A DNA stretch of 5,612 bases from Methanocellales archaeon (GTDB lineage: Archaea; Halobacteriota; UBA148; JAUWXC01): NCBI GenBank assembly GCA_030616565.1, contig JAUWXC010000057.1, positions 1-5,612 on the forward strand, written 5' to 3'. Positions 5,588 to 5,612 of the stretch are shown here, one piece after another. Position 1 is the stretch's first letter; the number at the start of each line of letters is the position of its first letter. The notes below the pieces were generated by a model, which was not told where the DNA came from, ran no database searches, and saw nothing but the letters and a program-made list of their open reading frames with translations. A program made the translations under genes and the position numbers.

Positions 5588-5612
5588 ATGCCCGATCCTA
5601 AGGGGTTATCTC
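5588..5612 (+). CDS. Possible first codons of a divergent gene running off the right edge
   Basis: ATG at 5588 opens a frame of eight codons (MPDPKGLS) that is still open at the window end. There is no ribosome site, but the A/T block at 5560-5570 is placed as expected for a leaderless archaeal transcript. Eight codons are far too few to recognise a family. It may simply be intergenic DNA; on the minus strand a frame is also open from the edge to a TAA at 5562-5560, which could be the tail of an upstream gene. Confidence 0.15.

Overview
This window looks like a piece of a euryarchaeal chromosome, probably a methanogen or an ANME/Syntrophoarchaeum-like relative. The domain assignment is firm: it carries a full archaeal/eukaryal-type class 1 release factor (aRF1), which bacteria lack, together with an archaeal-type arginyl-tRNA synthetase, TATA-like boxes and GGAGG/GGTGA-type ribosome binding sites. 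The finer taxonomic placement is inference from gene content only. The window is densely coding, and I see no mobile element, CRISPR array, tRNA or rRNA.

Left part, minus strand (1-3390): three genes read leftwards in the order prf1 (aRF1), hxlB (SIS-domain 6-phospho-3-hexuloisomerase family), argS (arginyl-tRNA synthetase, cut by the window edge). The gaps are 42 and 55 bases, so an operon is plausible. Two genes serve translation (termination and Arg-tRNA charging). The third is a sugar-phosphate isomerase that in archaea usually works with hexulose-6-phosphate synthase in the reverse ribulose-monophosphate route to ribulose-5-phosphate. A TATA-like box before argS suggests it may also have its own promoter.

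Middle (3391-3501): a 111-base divergent promoter region between prf1 and hypC. It holds a clear TATA-like box for hypC, a TGTCC-N5-GGACA inverted repeat and a short degenerate tandem repeat.

Right part, plus strand (3502-5064): hypC, hypA and hypE form a compact, translationally coupled hydrogenase-maturation operon. HypC carries the Fe(CN)2CO assembly intermediate with HypD, HypA delivers nickel, and HypE makes the thiocyanate cyanide donor with HypF. A [NiFe]-hydrogenase maturation endopeptidase gene (5519-5061, minus) converges on hypE, and the two stop codons overlap by three bases within a shared 4-base CTAA. The endopeptidase would make the final C-terminal cut in the large subunit after nickel insertion. 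No hydrogenase structural gene and no hypB, hypD or hypF lies in the window.

Right end (5520-5612): non-coding or intergenic, with an A/T-rich promoter-like block that could fire both ways, alternating GTGA/TCAC half-sites, and possibly the first codons of a divergent gene running off the edge. Overall this is mostly ordinary archaeal housekeeping plus hydrogenase maturation. The points worth a second look are regulatory or architectural.
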